DNA from: Fervidobacterium sp. UBA5837
GTDB taxonomy: Bacteria; Thermotogota; Thermotogae; Thermotogales; Fervidobacteriaceae
Assembly (NCBI GenBank): GCA_002432805.1
Contig: DJGV01000001.1
Span: forward strand, 111,465 to 175,464
Reading direction: 5' to 3'
DNA: 64,000 bases
Part shown: piece after piece, positions 15,857 through 24,122 of the stretch
Layout of the letters: every line of letters begins with the position of its first letter
How positions within the stretch are numbered: the first letter of the stretch is position 1
Notes under the pieces: generated by a model
What the model was told of the DNA's origin: nothing
The model's database searches: none
The model's input: only the letters and a program-made list of their open reading frames with translations
Position numbers and translations under genes: made by a program

Positions 15857-16786
15857 TCACCACTTTGCAATCATCTTGAATTGACCATCTGAAACCTGGT
15901 ATAAATAAACATTTCGTTTAACACTACCGCTGTTAAAGAAAACCTTCTCCTTGCTTAACTCTACGACCGAATTATCGAGAAACCTTCTAAATTGTTCAGA
16001 TGAGATGAATCTGTGGTTTTCCAATATCTCGACACACTCATCAATTAGAAACACTTCCGGATATTCAGTGTATTCAAGTGGGTACAAGATTAACATACCT
16101 TCAGAATTCTTACCACCGAACGTTATTAAATCAGAATTCAACAATGAATCAGTACCGATTATCCTCATTTCTGGGTTTGCCTTCCTTAATTGATTAATTA
16201 TGTCAATGGCATACTTAAACGAAACCGTAAGTAATGCAGTATCATAACTACCCAAATCAAACCCACTTAGAGATTCTTGATTATAGTAATAGACACTTTG
16301 ACCAGTGTAGTTGTTCAGTATAGTCTTGAATTCATCACTGTATTTAACATTTGTAGGATCTAAAACTAGTAGAATATTCCTCGAGCCAACATTTTTCAGA
16401 ACTTCCATTAAACTGCTTATGTAAATACTATTCGATGGACTCAAAGAATATATGTATCCAGAATTCAGTAAATCATCAGAAGATATAGTCGCTGAAAGAG
16501 ATATCATCTTGTACTTTTTGAGATAGGGAATTATCTTCTCGCCATCAGACGATAGTGGTGGACCAACTATTACCTTTACTCCTCTATGTGCAAATTTTCC
16601 GAAAGACTTTTTCATGTCTTCATCCACACTTACAGATACAAAAGTTAGATGCTTCTTTGACGATGAAAGATATTCATATGATGCAGTATTCAGATTGTAC
16701 ATATATCCGACATATTCTGAACTGTACATATACCAAACTATACCCACTGTGAAGAGTAACGCAATAACTAAAAGCAAACGTTGCAC
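15857..16786 (-). CDS. Membrane-anchored protein with periplasmic-binding (type 1) fold
   Basis: The 309-residue protein has a hydrophobic N-terminal signal-anchor and a domain like the ligand-binding proteins of branched-chain amino acid importers (Peripla_BP_6): KVIVGPPLSSDGEKIIPYL, then MISLSATISSDDLL, NILLVLDPTNVKYSDEFK and MRIIGTDSLLNSDL are the usual blocks in the usual order. No transporter genes are nearby. Such orphan domains occur in penicillin-binding protein activators (LpoA type), and a TPR gene follows directly. I take GTG 16786 as the start, six bases past GAGGTG; two in-frame codons upstream overlap that site. Confidence 0.65.
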   Translation of the reverse strand: MQRLLLVIALLFTVGIVWYMYSSEYVGYMYNLNTASYEYLSSSKKHLTFVSVSVDEDMKKSFGKFAHRGVKVIVGPPLSSDGEKIIPYLKKYKMISLSATISSDDLLNSGYIYSLSPSNSIYISSLMEVLKNVGSRNILLVLDPTNVKYSDEFKTILNNYTGQSVYYYNQESLSGFDLGSYDTALLTVSFKYAIDIINQLRKANPEMRIIGTDSLLNSDLITFGGKNSEGMLILYPLEYTEYPEVFLIDECVEILENHRFISSEQFRRFLDNSVVELSKEKVFFNSGSVKRNVYLYQVSDGQFKMIAKW

Positions 16787-16827
16787 AGGCATCACCTCAA
16801 ATGGCTGAAAATAATTGCTGCAATTAC

Positions 16828-17517
16828 TTATTCCACAAAAAGTCTAACATCATTTGTTATAACATAATCCACAAATTCTTTGACATCTTCTACATCGCTT
16901 TTGGAATCAACAGTCCACAATGCTATTTTAATTCCCATTTTGTGCAATTCATTCAACATCATTTGGAACAACTTCTCATCGTATCTTCTTAACTTTATTG
17001 GAACGTGCGCGCTGAACGTGTTTTCTTTGAAAAGGGAAAAGAATTCGTCTATAGTCATCTTGAGTGCAGTTTCATCAAAAAGATAACCAAACTTCAAGTT
17101 GGGATATTTATGCTTGAGTTCATTTATCATCTCATGGTTGAACGAACTATAGATGATCTCACCTTCATACATTTTTTGCGACATTTCTACTGAAATTTCA
17201 CCGGCTCCTGCCTCCTTGATCTCCAAATTCAAACATTTTCCTCCTGGAATCTGATGAAGTAATTCTGATAAAGTTGGAATCGTTTCCTCACCTATTCGAT
17301 AACCTCTTAACTCTGGGAAGGTAAGGTCTCCTATCTTAGCATCTACTCCAAGAAGCCTTTCTAGATTATCATCGTGAATAAGGACAGGTACACCATCTTT
17401 CGTCAATCTTACATCTGTCTCAATCCCATCGGCTCCATGCTCGAATGCTTCTAAAAATGACCGCAACGTATTTTCAGGGCACAAAACTGGAATTCCTCTA
17501 TGACCAAGTATTATCAT
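16828..17517 (-). CDS. Glycerophosphodiester phosphodiesterase
   Basis: The 229-residue product is a GDPD/UgpQ-type enzyme that splits glycerophosphodiesters to glycerol-3-phosphate and an alcohol. The TIM-barrel motifs are present: LGHRGIPVLCPENTLRSF with HR and EN, GADGIETDVRLTKDGVPVLIHD (split: IETDVRLTKDG and VLIHDDN), LNLEIKEAG, and the end ALWTVDSKSD and VDYVITND. There is no signal peptide, so it acts in the cytoplasm. ATG 17517 follows AGGAAAGG. It is the first gene of the six-gene minus-strand operon running to the terminator at 13127-13165. Confidence 0.92.
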   Translation of the reverse strand: MIILGHRGIPVLCPENTLRSFLEAFEHGADGIETDVRLTKDGVPVLIHDDNLERLLGVDAKIGDLTFPELRGYRIGEETIPTLSELLHQIPGGKCLNLEIKEAGAGEISVEMSQKMYEGEIIYSSFNHEMINELKHKYPNLKFGYLFDETALKMTIDEFFSLFKENTFSAHVPIKLRRYDEKLFQMMLNELHKMGIKIALWTVDSKSDVEDVKEFVDYVITNDVRLFVE

Positions 17518-17606
17518 ACCTTTCCTCCTAATCCTCTTACCATCGTCTAAGTTTGAGTATGAACCATATTTTCCCGTACTAACAATTATATCAGAAAATC
17601 AAGAAA

Positions 17607-17644
17607 AACAAAAGTTGGAGTAAATCTATCACTCCAACTTTTCT
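17607..17644 (-). terminator. Terminator after acpP
   Basis: Arms AAAGTTGGAGT and ACTCCAACTTT surround a nine-base loop; on the minus strand the stem is followed by a T-rich tract. It closes the acpP transcript before the GDPD operon. Confidence 0.85.
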
Positions 17645-17695
17645 ACAACTATATTCGGTTTGATCTCCTTTTGATTCAATTAAACACACTATGCC

Positions 17696-17920
17696 TCATG
17701 ATCTCTGCTTTATAGCCTCTACAACATCTTTAACCGTCTTGATCTTTGATAAATCCTGATCACTGATTTTGACACCAAACTGATCTTCGAATGCCATGAC
17801 AAGATCAACCATATCTAATGAATCTGCTCCAAGGTCATCCATCAAGTTCTTTTCTAACGATACCTCACCAACATCAATTCCAAGTTGCTCTGCTATGATT
17901 TGAAACACTTTTTCTTCCAT
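17696..17920 (-). CDS. acpP: Acyl carrier protein
   Basis: The 74-residue acidic protein is the acyl carrier of fatty acid synthesis; 4'-phosphopantetheine is attached to the Ser of GADSLDMVDLVMAFE (Ser35). The helices LEKNLMDDLG and the end KIKTVKDVVEAI are standard. I start at ATG 17920 behind AAAGGGG; the frame extends 20 codons upstream but that part is the leader. acpP is transcribed alone, divergently from the fab operon, with its own promoter and terminator, so carrier protein can be made at a higher level than the enzymes. Confidence 0.95.
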   Translation of the reverse strand: MEEKVFQIIAEQLGIDVGEVSLEKNLMDDLGADSLDMVDLVMAFEDQFGVKISDQDLSKIKTVKDVVEAIKQRS

Positions 17921-17998
17921 ACTTCTTACCCCTTTCTCTTCTAATATATTTTCTTCCGCATTGGGATATAATAAACCCACCTAATTCAATCGAAAGTT

Positions 17999-18027
17999 AA
18001 TATACCATAATATTTGTTTGTTGTCAA
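17999..18027 (-). promoter_or_regulatory. acpP promoter
   Basis: On the minus strand TTGACA (18022-18027), a 17-base gap and TATATT (17999-18004) form a near-consensus promoter. The AT-rich stretch 18028-18081 between the two divergent promoters is a natural place for shared control of fatty acid synthesis, but I recognise no operator. Confidence 0.8.
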
Positions 18028-18081
18028 TAAGTAAGTTATTGTATATTTATATATGTTTGTCTATATATATAAAACTTTATA

Positions 18082-18110
18082 TTGACTAATTATGTTGATG
18101 ATGATATAAT
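18082..18110 (+). promoter_or_regulatory. degV-fab operon promoter
   Basis: TTGACT (18082-18087), a 17-base gap and TATAAT (18105-18110) form a strong promoter. Transcription would start near 18117, leaving a very short leader before GTG 18133. This rules out the longer reading frame that begins at 18082. Confidence 0.85.
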
Positions 18111-18132
18111 TTTGCGTATGGAGGTGACGATT

Positions 18133-18984
18133 GTGTACACGTTTATCACAGATTCAGGATACGATTTACCAGAAATGGTTTTACCTTATGAACTAAAAGT
18201 TTTACCATTGCGAGTTTTTGCAGGCGATAAAGAGTTCGAGGACAAGATAAACATACAAGCCGATCAAGTATATCAATACCAACTATCTGGACAATTGCCC
18301 ACAACATCGTTACCAAAGCCAGATTTTGTTGAAAGGACAATATTAGAAGCGTCAGAGAAAAGTGACCATGTCTATGTTCTTCTGATATCTGCTAAACTAA
18401 GCAATACGTACGATGTTGTCAAAAACGTTGTGGAGAATATGAAAGTAAAGAATGTAACTGTACTTGATACGAGATCTGTTTGTGTCAAACAAGGCTATGT
18501 AATACTGAGAGCAATGGAGAAGGTTATGAAGACTGGTACATTAACCCAAGAAGATGTAAACAAATTCAGCAATGAGAGTACGTTGATTTTCTTGGTTCCA
18601 ACACTCGAATATCTTTACAAGGGCGGAAGAATAGGAAAGGCTCAGGCTTTGTTTGGTAAGATGCTGAACATAAAGCCCATTTTAACTATTGATAAAGAAG
18701 GCGAAGTAAACTCTTTGGCAACTGTTAGAACGATAGAAAGCGGTATCAACCATATAAAAGAAGCAGCAAAAAAATTCTTGGAAAAGATAGGATTTGAGGA
18801 GAACTATAGCGTTATTGGCGTATTTACAACTCAAAAGATGAGAGAGAAGCTTGAAAAGATTTTGGATGGCAATTTCAAGAACAGGTTCTTAGGAGCCGCG
18901 ACTATTGGTTCAGCAATTGCAGTTCACGTTGGGCCGGAAGCTTTTGGTATTGTTGTCGGGAAGAGTATAAATTTCGAAGCATAG
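18133..18984 (+). CDS. DegV/FakB family fatty acid-binding protein
   Basis: The 283-residue protein is of the DegV family, which binds a fatty acid between two domains; FakB members present it to the kinase FakA for phosphorylation. Visible features are FITDSGYDLP near the start, LPTTSLPKP, the Ser/Thr-rich VLLISAKLSNTYD, VLDTRSVCVKQG and the domain 2 segment TLEYLYKGGRIGKAQA followed by KPILTI. GTG 18133 is preceded by GGAGGTG and the promoter position excludes an earlier start. It heads the fab operon, 19 bases before fabF, which fits a role in feeding fatty acids. No fakA is visible here. Confidence 0.88.
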   Translation: MYTFITDSGYDLPEMVLPYELKVLPLRVFAGDKEFEDKINIQADQVYQYQLSGQLPTTSLPKPDFVERTILEASEKSDHVYVLLISAKLSNTYDVVKNVVENMKVKNVTVLDTRSVCVKQGYVILRAMEKVMKTGTLTQEDVNKFSNESTLIFLVPTLEYLYKGGRIGKAQALFGKMLNIKPILTIDKEGEVNSLATVRTIESGINHIKEAAKKFLEKIGFEENYSVIGVFTTQKMREKLEKILDGNFKNRFLGAATIGSAIAVHVGPEAFGIVVGKSINFEA

Positions 18985-19003
18985 GGAAAAGGAGTGGGTA
19001 ACT

Positions 19004-20236
19004 TTGAGACGAGTTGTTATAACTGGAATGGGCACGATTAATCCTATAGCAAAGAATCTGGAAGAATTTGAAACAAACTTGAAGGAAATGAAGATTGGAA
19101 TCGATGCAATTACAAGTTTCGATGCTTCGGATTTACCTGTAAGAATAGCAGCAGAAGTGAGAGATTTCAAACCTGAGGATTATATGGATAGAAAATTGGC
19201 AAAAAGGCTTGATAAGTACTCGCAGTTTGCCTTGGCTGCAGCAAAGCAAGCAGCGGAAATGAGTGGTATCGATTTAGAGAAGTACTCTGAACGAACTGGT
19301 GTACTCATGTCCTCAGGAATGGGTGGATTCATAACATTAGCTGAGCAAAATGATGTACTTAGGGAAAGAGGACCAGAAAGGGTAAGCCCATTTCTCATTC
19401 CTATGATATTGATAAACATGGCAAGTGGTGTTATCGCGATCGAGATGGGTTTAAAAGGGCCGAATTTTGCACCAGTTAGTGCTTGTGCAACTTCCGTACA
19501 CTCCATTGCCCTAGGTGCTATGCTTATTAGGCATGGTTATGCAGATGTTGTGATTGCAGGAGGTTCTGAGGCAACTATAGCCCCCCTTCCCATCGCAGGC
19601 TTTGCCTCCATGAGAGCACTTTCGACAAGGAATGAGGATCCAAGCCGTGCATCCAGACCATTTGATAAGTCAAGAGATGGTTTTGTCATGGGAGAAGGTG
19701 CTGGTGCATTGATACTTGAGGCTGAGGAAGTTGCAAAGACAAGGGGTGCAAGAATCATCGCTGAAATCAAAGGGTTTGCAATGAACGATGATGCATACCA
19801 CTTCAGTGCACCTAATCCAGAAGCAAAAGGTTCAACTGCTGCAATGAAAATGGCATTAGAAGATGCAAATATCTCAGCTGATCAAATAGATTTTGTAAGC
19901 TGTCATGCAACTAGCACGCCCGCAGGCGATGAAGTTGAACTGAAGGCGATAGAAAACGTCTTTGGCGATAGAGTAAGCGATTTATACGTCAATTCCACGA
20001 AAGCGTTGACGGGACATTTACTTGGTGCTGCAGGGGTTATGGAGACGATAGGTGCAATAATACAAATGAACTCGGGGTTTATTCATGGAATGCCGAATTT
20101 GGAAGAGCTAGATGGGCCTGAGTATTTCAATATACCAAGAGAGACGGTAAGTGCAAATATTAGAAACTTTATAAAGAATTCATTTGGTTTTGGAGGGCAC
20201 AACGCTTCGATAGTTGTGGGGCGATATGATGGATAA
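19004..20236 (+). CDS. fabF: Beta-ketoacyl-ACP synthase II
   Basis: FabF elongates acyl-ACP by condensing it with malonyl-ACP. The 410-residue protein has the Cys-His-His triad: Cys161 in VSACATSVHS, one His in SCHATSTPAGD and another in KALTGHLLGAAG. The start MRRVVITGMG uses a TTG codon at 19004 behind AAAGGAGTGGG, and the frame has no better candidate. It is the first enzyme gene of the fab cluster; its end overlaps fabZ. The C-terminal GFGGHNASIV is typical of FabF rather than FabB. Confidence 0.95.
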   Translation: MRRVVITGMGTINPIAKNLEEFETNLKEMKIGIDAITSFDASDLPVRIAAEVRDFKPEDYMDRKLAKRLDKYSQFALAAAKQAAEMSGIDLEKYSERTGVLMSSGMGGFITLAEQNDVLRERGPERVSPFLIPMILINMASGVIAIEMGLKGPNFAPVSACATSVHSIALGAMLIRHGYADVVIAGGSEATIAPLPIAGFASMRALSTRNEDPSRASRPFDKSRDGFVMGEGAGALILEAEEVAKTRGARIIAEIKGFAMNDDAYHFSAPNPEAKGSTAAMKMALEDANISADQIDFVSCHATSTPAGDEVELKAIENVFGDRVSDLYVNSTKALTGHLLGAAGVMETIGAIIQMNSGFIHGMPNLEELDGPEYFNIPRETVSANIRNFIKNSFGFGGHNASIVVGRYDG

Positions 20237-20654
20237 GGAAGAGATCAAGAAAATTCTCCCACATCGTGAACCGATCCTGTTAGTTGATGAGGTAATTGAA
20301 AAAGGTGAGAACTACATAGTTGCCAAAAAACATGTCTCACTCGAAGAACCTGTTTTGAAGGGGCATTTTCCGGGATATCCGATCTATCCTGGTGTGTATA
20401 TATTGGAAGGATTGGCTCAAAGTGCAGGGGTATTGTTACTTGGGAATTTAGGTGATAAGTCTATTCCGTTATTTCTTGGTATAGATGAAGCAAGATTCAA
20501 GAAAGAAGTTAAGCCTGAGTGCGACCTCTTCTATGAAGTTAAAGTTTTGGAACAAAGAGCAGGTATAGTAATCGTTGAAGGTAAGGCAAAGGTTAACGGA
20601 CAGATTGTGGCGAAGGCAAAGTTAATGCTCGGCACCAAGTCACAAAATGAGTGA
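20226..20654 (+). CDS. fabZ: 3-hydroxyacyl-ACP dehydratase
   Basis: FabZ removes water from 3-hydroxyacyl-ACP in each elongation round. The 142-residue hot-dog-fold protein carries the catalytic pair His47 in LKGHFPGYPIYPG and Glu61 in LEGLAQSAG, and the N-terminal LPHREPILLVDEV. Two adjacent ATG codons (20226 and 20229) are possible; either start lies inside the end of fabF, so translation is coupled to fabF and the weak TGGGG site may suffice. Confidence 0.94.
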   Translation: MMDKEEIKKILPHREPILLVDEVIEKGENYIVAKKHVSLEEPVLKGHFPGYPIYPGVYILEGLAQSAGVLLLGNLGDKSIPLFLGIDEARFKKEVKPECDLFYEVKVLEQRAGIVIVEGKAKVNGQIVAKAKLMLGTKSQNE

Positions 20655-20690
20655 TCAAAAGGTAATTGGAATTCTTGGAGAGGTGATAAA

Positions 20691-21644
20691 ATGAGGAATT
20701 CATCGAAGAACAGAATTTGTGACTTACTTAATATTCAGTATCCCATTTTGATGGGTGGTATGTCTTGGGCAGGCACACCAAAACTTGCAGCAGCCGTATC
20801 AAATGCAGGTGGGTTAGGTATCATAGGTGCTGGAGCTATGAGAGCAGAGCACTTAAAGGCCGCAATAGACCAGATACGAGCGCTTACCGATAAACCTTTC
20901 GGGGTGAATGTAATACTCGTATCACCTAGCGCAGATGAGTTAGTAGACTTAGTTATACAAGAGCATGTTCCTGTTGTTACTTTTGGTGCTGGTAACCCAT
21001 CCAAATACATCGAAAGATTAAAAGAAGCGGACATAAAGGTGATTCCAGTTGTTGCGTCAGACAACATGGCAAGGATGATGGAAAGAATAGGTGCAGATGC
21101 AGTAATCGCCGAAGGTATGGAATCAGGTGGACACATAGGCGAGGTAACGACACTGGTACTTGTGAACGCAGTATGCAGAGCAGTCAGCATTCCAGTTGTA
21201 GCTGCAGGTGGCATTGCTGATGGAAAGGCAATGGCCGCTATGTTTGCACTCGGTGCAGAGGGAATACAGATGGGGACACGCTTCATCGCGACTAAAGAAG
21301 CAGACACACACCAAAATTTTAAGAATTTAATAGTAAAGTCAAACATAAGGGACACGGTTGTGACTGGTGCGACCCTTGGTCATCCTGCAAGGGTTATAGA
21401 AACCAGATTTGCAAAGAAAGTTAAAGAACTTGAAGTGAAAAGTCTTCAAGAAGCGGAAGAAATACTCGTTGGTAGCTTAAGGAAAGCAGTAGTCGATGGT
21501 AATATTGAAGAAGGCTCCTTCATGGCTGGTCAGTGTGTGGGACTAATCGATGAAATAAAATCGGTCGAGGACGTTATTAAGGACATAATCAATGAATTTC
21601 ACAGTGCAGTTGCAAACGTCATTCAAGAAGCTAACAAACTATGA
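20691..21644 (+). CDS. fabK: Enoyl-ACP reductase II (FMN-dependent)
   Basis: FabK performs the last reduction of each fatty acid cycle using FMN and NAD(P)H. The 317-residue TIM-barrel protein shows YPILMGGMSWAGTPKLA at the start, GVNVILVSP, the flavin-phosphate loops ESGGHIGE and VAAGGIADGKAMAAMFALG, and GIQMGTRFIAT, all typical of FabK and the related nitronate monooxygenases; the operon position decides for FabK. No fabI is present. ATG 20691 follows GGAGAGGTG. The stop codon lies in a short tandem repeat. Confidence 0.93.
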   Translation: MRNSSKNRICDLLNIQYPILMGGMSWAGTPKLAAAVSNAGGLGIIGAGAMRAEHLKAAIDQIRALTDKPFGVNVILVSPSADELVDLVIQEHVPVVTFGAGNPSKYIERLKEADIKVIPVVASDNMARMMERIGADAVIAEGMESGGHIGEVTTLVLVNAVCRAVSIPVVAAGGIADGKAMAAMFALGAEGIQMGTRFIATKEADTHQNFKNLIVKSNIRDTVVTGATLGHPARVIETRFAKKVKELEVKSLQEAEEILVGSLRKAVVDGNIEEGSFMAGQCVGLIDEIKSVEDVIKDIINEFHSAVANVIQEANKL

Positions 21645-21667
21645 TCAATATGATCAATACGATCAAT
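21641..21667. repeat. Three 9-base repeats at the fabK stop
   Basis: ATGATCAAT, ATGATCAAT and ACGATCAAT follow one another directly. The first copy contains the fabK stop codon (21642-21644), and the array ends 22 bases before fabD. Confidence 0.85.
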
Positions 21668-21689
21668 TAGAATGTCTGGAGGTGAAGAT

Positions 21690-22589
21690 ATGAGAGCAGT
21701 AGTATTTCCTGGTCAAGGATCACAATACAGCGGTATGGCAAGTGAATTTTCAAACTATGCATCTTGGGAGTATTATGCTAAACTTGCAAATGAGACATTG
21801 GGGTTTGATATAGTTGAGATAATGGAGGGAAATGAAGAAATATTGACACTTACTGAAAATGCACAACCTGCAATATATTTGGCAAGTTACGTTGCATTTG
21901 CAGAATTATTGGCTAATGGTATAGAACCGGATTATGTTGCGGGGCACAGTTTGGGAGAATATGTTGCACTTGCAGCAGCAGGAGTATACGACTTTGAGAC
22001 AGGTGTTTACCTTGTTAGAAAACGTGGGGAATACATATCCCAAGCTATTGAACCAGGTATGGGCAGCATGGCAGCTGTAATCGGATTGCCTACGGAAATA
22101 GTAGAGGAACTTGTAAAAAACTATAAAGACCTTTACGTTGCAAATTACAACTCTGCTGAACAATTGGTAGTAAGTGGTAGAACTGAGAGTATCAAGGCAT
22201 TCATTGCCGATGGGAAAGAAAAAGGATACAGGATAATGGAGCTCAAAGTCTCAGGCCCATTCCATACGCCTTTGCTTGATAGTGCGAGAGAAAAAATGGC
22301 AAATGAGCTGGAACATATAAACTTCAGTTCACCAAGAATGCCTATAGTTATGAACAGTATCGGAAGAGAGATTACTGATCCGGAACAGATAAAGCATTAT
22401 TTACTTGAGCAAACTTCTGGTCCTGTTTACTGGAAGCAATCTATCGAGAGAATGATTCTTTTAGGCGTTACGGAGTTTATAGAAGCTGGTCCGAAGAATG
22501 TACAAACCTCTCTCTTGAAAAAGGCAAAATTGGATGCAAAACACTTTAGTACGGTTGTATCGAAAGGGGTTTTGGATGAAAGAACATGA
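21690..22589 (+). CDS. fabD: Malonyl-CoA:ACP transacylase
   Basis: FabD loads malonyl groups from CoA onto ACP. The 299-residue protein has the nucleophile Ser87 in VAGHSLGEY and the catalytic His192 in GPFHTPLLDSA; the N-terminal VFPGQGSQYSGM and the C-terminal EAGPKNVQTSLLKK are standard. The start is ATG 21690 behind GGAGGTG; the frame opens 18 bases earlier at a weak codon. The end overlaps bioY by 14 bases. Confidence 0.95.
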   Translation: MRAVVFPGQGSQYSGMASEFSNYASWEYYAKLANETLGFDIVEIMEGNEEILTLTENAQPAIYLASYVAFAELLANGIEPDYVAGHSLGEYVALAAAGVYDFETGVYLVRKRGEYISQAIEPGMGSMAAVIGLPTEIVEELVKNYKDLYVANYNSAEQLVVSGRTESIKAFIADGKEKGYRIMELKVSGPFHTPLLDSAREKMANELEHINFSSPRMPIVMNSIGREITDPEQIKHYLLEQTSGPVYWKQSIERMILLGVTEFIEAGPKNVQTSLLKKAKLDAKHFSTVVSKGVLDERT

Positions 22590-23115
22590 ACCAAAGAAAA
22601 ACGGAGATAAGGCCTTAAGTGTTGTGATGATACCGCTTTTTGCGGCGTTAACTGCCGTTGGTTCACAACTTTCAATTCCGTTTGGAACGGTTCCAGTAAC
22701 TCTACAAATGTTCTTTGTATTCTTGGCAGGTTACATGCTAAAACCCCTTGATGCTTTTATATCGATGTTTTTGTACTTGGTACTTGGTGCAATAGGTATT
22801 CCTGTATTTGCAAATTTCTCTGCGGGATTTACGCATCTCGTGGGTCCAACTTCAGGTTATCTATGGGCATTTCCGTTGGCTGCGTATATAATATCAGCTC
22901 TGAAAAAGAGAAATCTCTTTGTTGTTGGCCTAACAGGTCTTTCAATTGTCTATTTGCTTGGTTGGCTTATCTTGGGAATAAGTATTCACACTTTTCAAAA
23001 GGCCTTTGTCGTAGGTGTTCTACCATTTATAGCATTTGATGTTGGAAAATTATTTGTTGCGATCTATGCATACAAGAAGATGTATAAATTGTTGGATCGC
23101 TGGGAGGAAGCCTAA
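22576..23115 (+). CDS. bioY: BioY biotin transporter, ECF substrate-binding subunit
   Basis: BioY is the biotin-capturing membrane subunit of an energy-coupling-factor transporter. The 179-residue protein has about six helices and the family marks TAVGSQLSIPFGTVPVTLQ, PVFANFSAGFTHLVGPTSGYL (split: NFSAGFTHL and GPTSGYLWAFPLAAY) and the end LPFIAFDVGKLFVA. The ATPase and T subunits are not nearby, so it may use a shared energising module. Placement inside the fatty acid operon makes sense because acetyl-CoA carboxylase needs biotin. ATG 22576 follows AAAGGGG within the fabD end. Confidence 0.93.
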   Translation: MKEHEPKKNGDKALSVVMIPLFAALTAVGSQLSIPFGTVPVTLQMFFVFLAGYMLKPLDAFISMFLYLVLGAIGIPVFANFSAGFTHLVGPTSGYLWAFPLAAYIISALKKRNLFVVGLTGLSIVYLLGWLILGISIHTFQKAFVVGVLPFIAFDVGKLFVAIYAYKKMYKLLDRWEEA

Positions 23116-23116
23116 T

Positions 23117-23827
23117 ATGGAAGGAAAATTGAATGGAAAAGTTGCGATTGTTACGGGTGCTTCTGGTGGCATAGGAAAATGCATTGTAAAGGAGCTCTTA
23201 AACGAGAGATGTACAGTTGTTGGTTTCAATTACGTGCAAGACATCGAACTCACTGGATACACTGAGTATATTGTGGATATAACAAATAGGGAACAAGTGC
23301 AAAGGAGTGTAAAAGAAGTTCTTGATAGATTTGGAAGGATAGACATACTTATAAACAATGCGGGAATTACAAAAGATAATTTAGTGTACAGAATGAGTTA
23401 TGAAGATTGGGATAGTGTTATTGCAACGAATTTGACAGGTGCATTTAATATGGTGAAAGCATGTATTCGAGAAATTGCAAAAGCTGAAGGTGTCATAATC
23501 AATTTGTCTTCCATCGTTGGACTTGAGGGAAACATGGGCCAAGCAAATTACTCTGCTTCCAAAGCGGGATTAGTTGGATTAACGAAATCGTTGGCAAAAG
23601 AGTTCGGTAGAAAGAACGTTAGAGTTAACGCGATAGCTCCAGGATTCATAGAAACTCCAATGACAGAAAAATTGTCAGAAGAAATGAAGAAAGCAACGAT
23701 TGAAAGAATTGCATTACGTAGATTCGGAAAACCTGAAGAAGTTGCCAAACTCGTCAAATATCTCGTCGTAGATGGTACCTACATAACTGGTCAAGTTATC
23801 ATAATAGATGGCGGATTAGGCGTTTAA
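23117..23827 (+). CDS. fabG: 3-oxoacyl-ACP reductase
   Basis: FabG reduces 3-oxoacyl-ACP with NADPH. The 236-residue short-chain dehydrogenase has the cofactor loop TGASGGIG, NNAG, and the catalytic Ser132, Tyr145 and Lys149 (YSASK), followed by NAIAPGFIETPMTE. It starts at ATG 23117, one base after the bioY stop, with GGGAGGAAG as binding site inside the end of bioY. It is the last gene of the operon; a terminator follows at 23912. Operon position supports FabG over other dehydrogenases of the family. Confidence 0.94.
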   Translation: MEGKLNGKVAIVTGASGGIGKCIVKELLNERCTVVGFNYVQDIELTGYTEYIVDITNREQVQRSVKEVLDRFGRIDILINNAGITKDNLVYRMSYEDWDSVIATNLTGAFNMVKACIREIAKAEGVIINLSSIVGLEGNMGQANYSASKAGLVGLTKSLAKEFGRKNVRVNAIAPGFIETPMTEKLSEEMKKATIERIALRRFGKPEEVAKLVKYLVVDGTYITGQVIIIDGGLGV

Positions 23828-23911
23828 TTAATTATTTGTGGCTCGTTGTACTAAGCTGGTAAATGTATGATATCTTTTCAATAATTCTATAGAATACAAG
23901 ATATATTCCTG

Positions 23912-23940
23912 ATTGCGGTGATTATTACCGCAATTTTTCA
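23912..23940 (+). terminator. Terminator of the fab operon
   Basis: ATTGCGGT and ACCGCAAT pair around a seven-base loop and are followed by T5. The rest of the 295-base gap 23828-24122 is AT-rich and shows no gene; the ppdK promoter must lie in it but no clear consensus is visible. Confidence 0.8.
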
Positions 23941-24122
23941 TTCCTTTGTACTTGATCTACTCAAAGTACTCAATCAAAACCTGGCCATCATTGTACAGTA
24001 AATTAACAAAAAAGAAAAAAACAATTTATCACATCATGTATACGAGAGCATAGAAAGGTATGGTAAAATTATAAGGTAAATAAGACTAATTTCCCAAAAA
24101 TTTCTATCATGGAGGTGTGAAA

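Noticed and set aside
18082..18132. N-terminal extension of the DegV gene
   Set aside because: The extension starts at the -35 box of a strong promoter (18082-18110), so it cannot be transcribed from it; GTG 18133 has the GGAGGTG site.
20735..21355. 206-residue minus-strand frame opposite fabK
   Set aside because: It mirrors the FabK coding sequence, has low-complexity composition and no start signals.
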